The position numbers and the translations under genes were made by a program. A stretch of 64,000 nt of DNA, taken from assembly GCA_029572815.1 (NCBI GenBank), contig JAKPUQ010000074.1, positions 1 through 64,000 on the forward strand, written 5' to 3'. Origin of the DNA: Bacillota bacterium. GTDB lineage: Bacteria; Bacillota; Clostridia; Oscillospirales; Ruminococcaceae. Shown piece after piece: positions 62,360-64,000 of this stretch (position 1 is its first letter; every line of letters begins with the position of its first letter). The notes under the pieces were generated by a model that saw nothing but the letters and a program-made list of their open reading frames with translations, was not told where the DNA came from and made no database searches.

Positions 62360-63255
62360 GTAATGAAATGAAATCTGTTTACGGAAAAGCAAAGGATAAT
62401 TACCATTTCAAAATAAGAATGAAGTCAACTATCCTTTTTATATGGTTTTTAATTCTTACCGTTATATGTTTGCTCCCTATCTATATCCTTGTTATCAATG
62501 CAACAAGAACACATACTGATATAGCAAACGGACTTAGCTTTCTCCCCGGAACTAATCTGAAGAACAACTGGCACAAGGTATTTAACGAGCCCGGATTCAA
62601 GCTCTGTTATAATGCCCTCGCAGGTTACAAGAACAGCTTGTTCATCACTTGCTGCTCAACATTCCTTACAGTTTTCTTCTCAGCACTTACTGCTTACGGT
62701 ATCCACGTTTACGACTTCAAACTCAAGGAAGTAGCTTATTCAGTTATCCTCCTTGTAATGATGGTACCTATGCAGGTTACTTCAGCCGGTTTCGTAAGCT
62801 TTATGTCAGATCTTAAGCTTACAAATACATACTGGCCTCTTATCATCCCTTCCATTGCGGCTCCCGCAGTCGTTTACTTCATGAGGTCATACATGAAGTC
62901 TTCATTCCCGCTGGACATCGTTGAAGCAGCGAGAATCGATGGTTGTGGAGAATTCAGGACTTTCTTATCTATTGCAATTCCTATGATGAAGCCCGCTATA
63001 GCAGTTCAGGCTATTTTCGCCTTCATCGCAAGCTGGAACAACTTCTATACACCTAACATGATCCTCATCAGTGTTGATCTGAAGAAGAAGACCCTTCCTA
63101 TGATGGTTTCCGCTCTCCAGTCATCTGATAAGTTCAATGATTACGGTGCTATCTATCTTGCAATTGCACTTTCTATTATTCCTATCATTATCGCTTACGT
63201 ACTCCTTTCGAGATTCATCATCGCTGGTGTTGCTCTGGGCGGCGTAAAGGAATGA
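62356..63255 (+). CDS. Sugar ABC transporter permease 2 (MalG-like)
   Basis: 299 residues, six helices (FIWFLILTVICLLPIYILVI near the start), EAA loop VEAARIDGCGEFRTFLSIAI. Pairs with the preceding permease. No ATPase gene follows: two tandem terminators close the operon, so an ATPase shared with other transporters is required. Confidence 0.93.
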   Translation: MSNEMKSVYGKAKDNYHFKIRMKSTILFIWFLILTVICLLPIYILVINATRTHTDIANGLSFLPGTNLKNNWHKVFNEPGFKLCYNALAGYKNSLFITCCSTFLTVFFSALTAYGIHVYDFKLKEVAYSVILLVMMVPMQVTSAGFVSFMSDLKLTNTYWPLIIPSIAAPAVVYFMRSYMKSSFPLDIVEAARIDGCGEFRTFLSIAIPMMKPAIAVQAIFAFIASWNNFYTPNMILISVDLKKKTLPMMVSALQSSDKFNDYGAIYLAIALSIIPIIIAYVLLSRFIIAGVALGGVKE

Positions 63256-63266
63256 TCAAAAAAATT

Positions 63267-63321
63267 ACAGCACACTTCGGTGTGCTGTTTTTTTATGGAC
63301 GCTTAAAGGCGTCCTTTTTTT
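63267..63321 (+). terminator. Two tandem terminators of the sugar ABC operon
   Basis: First: ACAGCACAC-ttcg-GTGTGCTGT then TTTTTTT (63267-63294). Second: GGACGC / GCGTCC then TTTTTTT (63297-63321). Confidence 0.92.
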
Positions 63322-63367
63322 GTTCTACCGCGAAATACTGCTGCATAATATTTAGTGTAAGGAGCTG

Positions 63368-64000
63368 ATGAAAATGAATGACAGTACAAGCTATGGTATT
63401 ATCGCGGATCATCTGTCCCACAGACTGCGTGAACTGGTCCTTTCTGCGAAGGATAACTGCCCCGATGATCTGATGGAGATAAGGCTGCGTGTAAAGGGTC
63501 CTGTTTTTTATGTTTTTCCGAACAAAATCCTGTTTTTAAGCAGCAACGGCAGTCTCTCGGCCTCATATGACAGCAGCTCCTGAACTGTGAACAGGCAGGA
63601 TATAAAGGAGTGTATAGACAAGCTTTGCCGTTATTCTGTACACAGCTGTGGAAAGCAGCTTTCCGAGGGATATTTTGTTATTGGCAATGGTATCAGAGTC
63701 GGCGTCTCGGGAAGCTATTCCTCTGCTGAGCAAGCGTTGCTTGCGGAGTTCTGTTCACTGAATTTTCGTTTATCACGTCAGGTCATTGGCTGTGCCGAGA
63801 ACCTTTTTTCCGAGACCTATGACAGAAACATTATTATATGTGGGGGAGTAAACTCGGGAAAGACTACGTTACTTCGGGAGCTTTGCAGACTTAACGGGAA
63901 TATCCGTAAAACTGCCCTTATCGATGAGCGTAATGAGATATCCTGTTTTGCTGACGGTGCCGCGCAGAATGATGTTGGTGCGCTTACTGATATTATCAGT
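63368..64000 (+). pseudogene. spoIIIAA: Stage III sporulation protein AA, in-frame UGA, cut by window end
   Basis: The frame from ATG 63368 (GGAGCTGATG upstream) stops at TGA 63581-63583, but the same frame continues without further stops to the window end. The joined product is SpoIIIAA-like: DLMEIRLRVKGPVFYV, then DIKECIDKLCRYSVHSCGKQLSEGYFVIGNGIRVGVSGSY, LNFRLSRQVIGCAENLF, Walker A IIICGGVNSGKTTLLREL and ALIDERNEIS. SpoIIIAA is the secretion-ATPase of the SpoIIIA channel between mother cell and forespore. A tryptophan (TGG) or other sense codon at the stop would restore it; family alignment here is loose, so the break could be a single substitution or decay. Confidence 0.75.

Noticed and set aside
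13737-63583. UGA recoding as a sense codon, suggested by two in-frame UGAs
   Set aside because: Several intact genes end normally in TGA (mnmA, rsmI, the pectin-operon permeases) and one other interruption is TAG, so a changed genetic code is not supported.

Overview
The window looks like the chromosome of a cellulosome-bearing Ruminococcus, closest in style to R. flavefaciens. Five secreted proteins carry dockerin modules with paired calcium loops, and several have Thr-rich linkers. The gene content is that of an anaerobic Gram-positive fibre degrader: acetate kinase, sugar ABC transporters without their own ATPase, sporulation-type SigG and SpoIIIAA. Promoters are mostly TTGxxx-17-TATAAT, and start codons usually follow GGAGG-type ribosome sites. 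No tRNA, rRNA, CRISPR array or insertion sequence was recognised.

Layout. 1-9.6 kb: an ACT-domain protein, then three secreted dockerin proteins (a CBM13/dockerin/double GH43 protein, a GH5 glucanase, a DUF4874/DUF4832 protein) and a membrane GGDEF-EAL protein. 9.8-13.2 kb: a lone, compact PglX-like adenine methylase and a GH3 NagZ-like enzyme. 13.2-19.3 kb: a palindrome-rich intergenic region, an FNT transporter with a TPR protein, a dockerin transglutaminase, an aspartate aminotransferase and a YhfC protease. 19.4-24.2 kb: rlmB, a P-type-ATPase-like protein without the catalytic Asp, and an LCP wall-ligase. 24.3-30.2 kb: a five-gene operon MBOAT - DHHW - FkbH - acyl carrier protein - membrane phosphoesterase. 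Its parts match the Dlt D-alanylation machine role by role, with FkbH in place of the adenylating enzyme, which suggests glyceryl (or similar) esterification of a surface polymer. 30.4-38.4 kb: NfeD/SPFH, a GH105 pectin-oligosaccharide uptake operon, sigG and pdxY. 38.6-42.8 kb: an AraC regulator, an ECF sigma/anti-sigma pair with a triplicated outer domain, and DUF3737. 42.9-55.7 kb: ackA, tmcAL, a C39 protease lipoprotein, a HAD phosphatase, mnmA, a cysteine hydrolase-GNAT fusion, trmN6, rsmI, a PHP phosphatase, a YdcF protein and a TIM-barrel/acyl-CoA synthetase fusion. 55.8-64 kb: a dockerin C1 protease, a strongly expressed sugar ABC operon with a ~400-nt leader, and the start of spoIIIAA.

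Seven genes are broken. Four have one extra base in a homopolymer (GH43 A6, GH5 A5, pglX C5, phosphoesterase G5), each restored by deleting that base. Three have an in-frame stop inside a continuous homologous frame (the TPR protein, the AraC regulator, spoIIIAA). The uniform +1 homopolymer pattern points to base-calling error, while the stops could be real decay. Functional reading of these genes depends on which is true.
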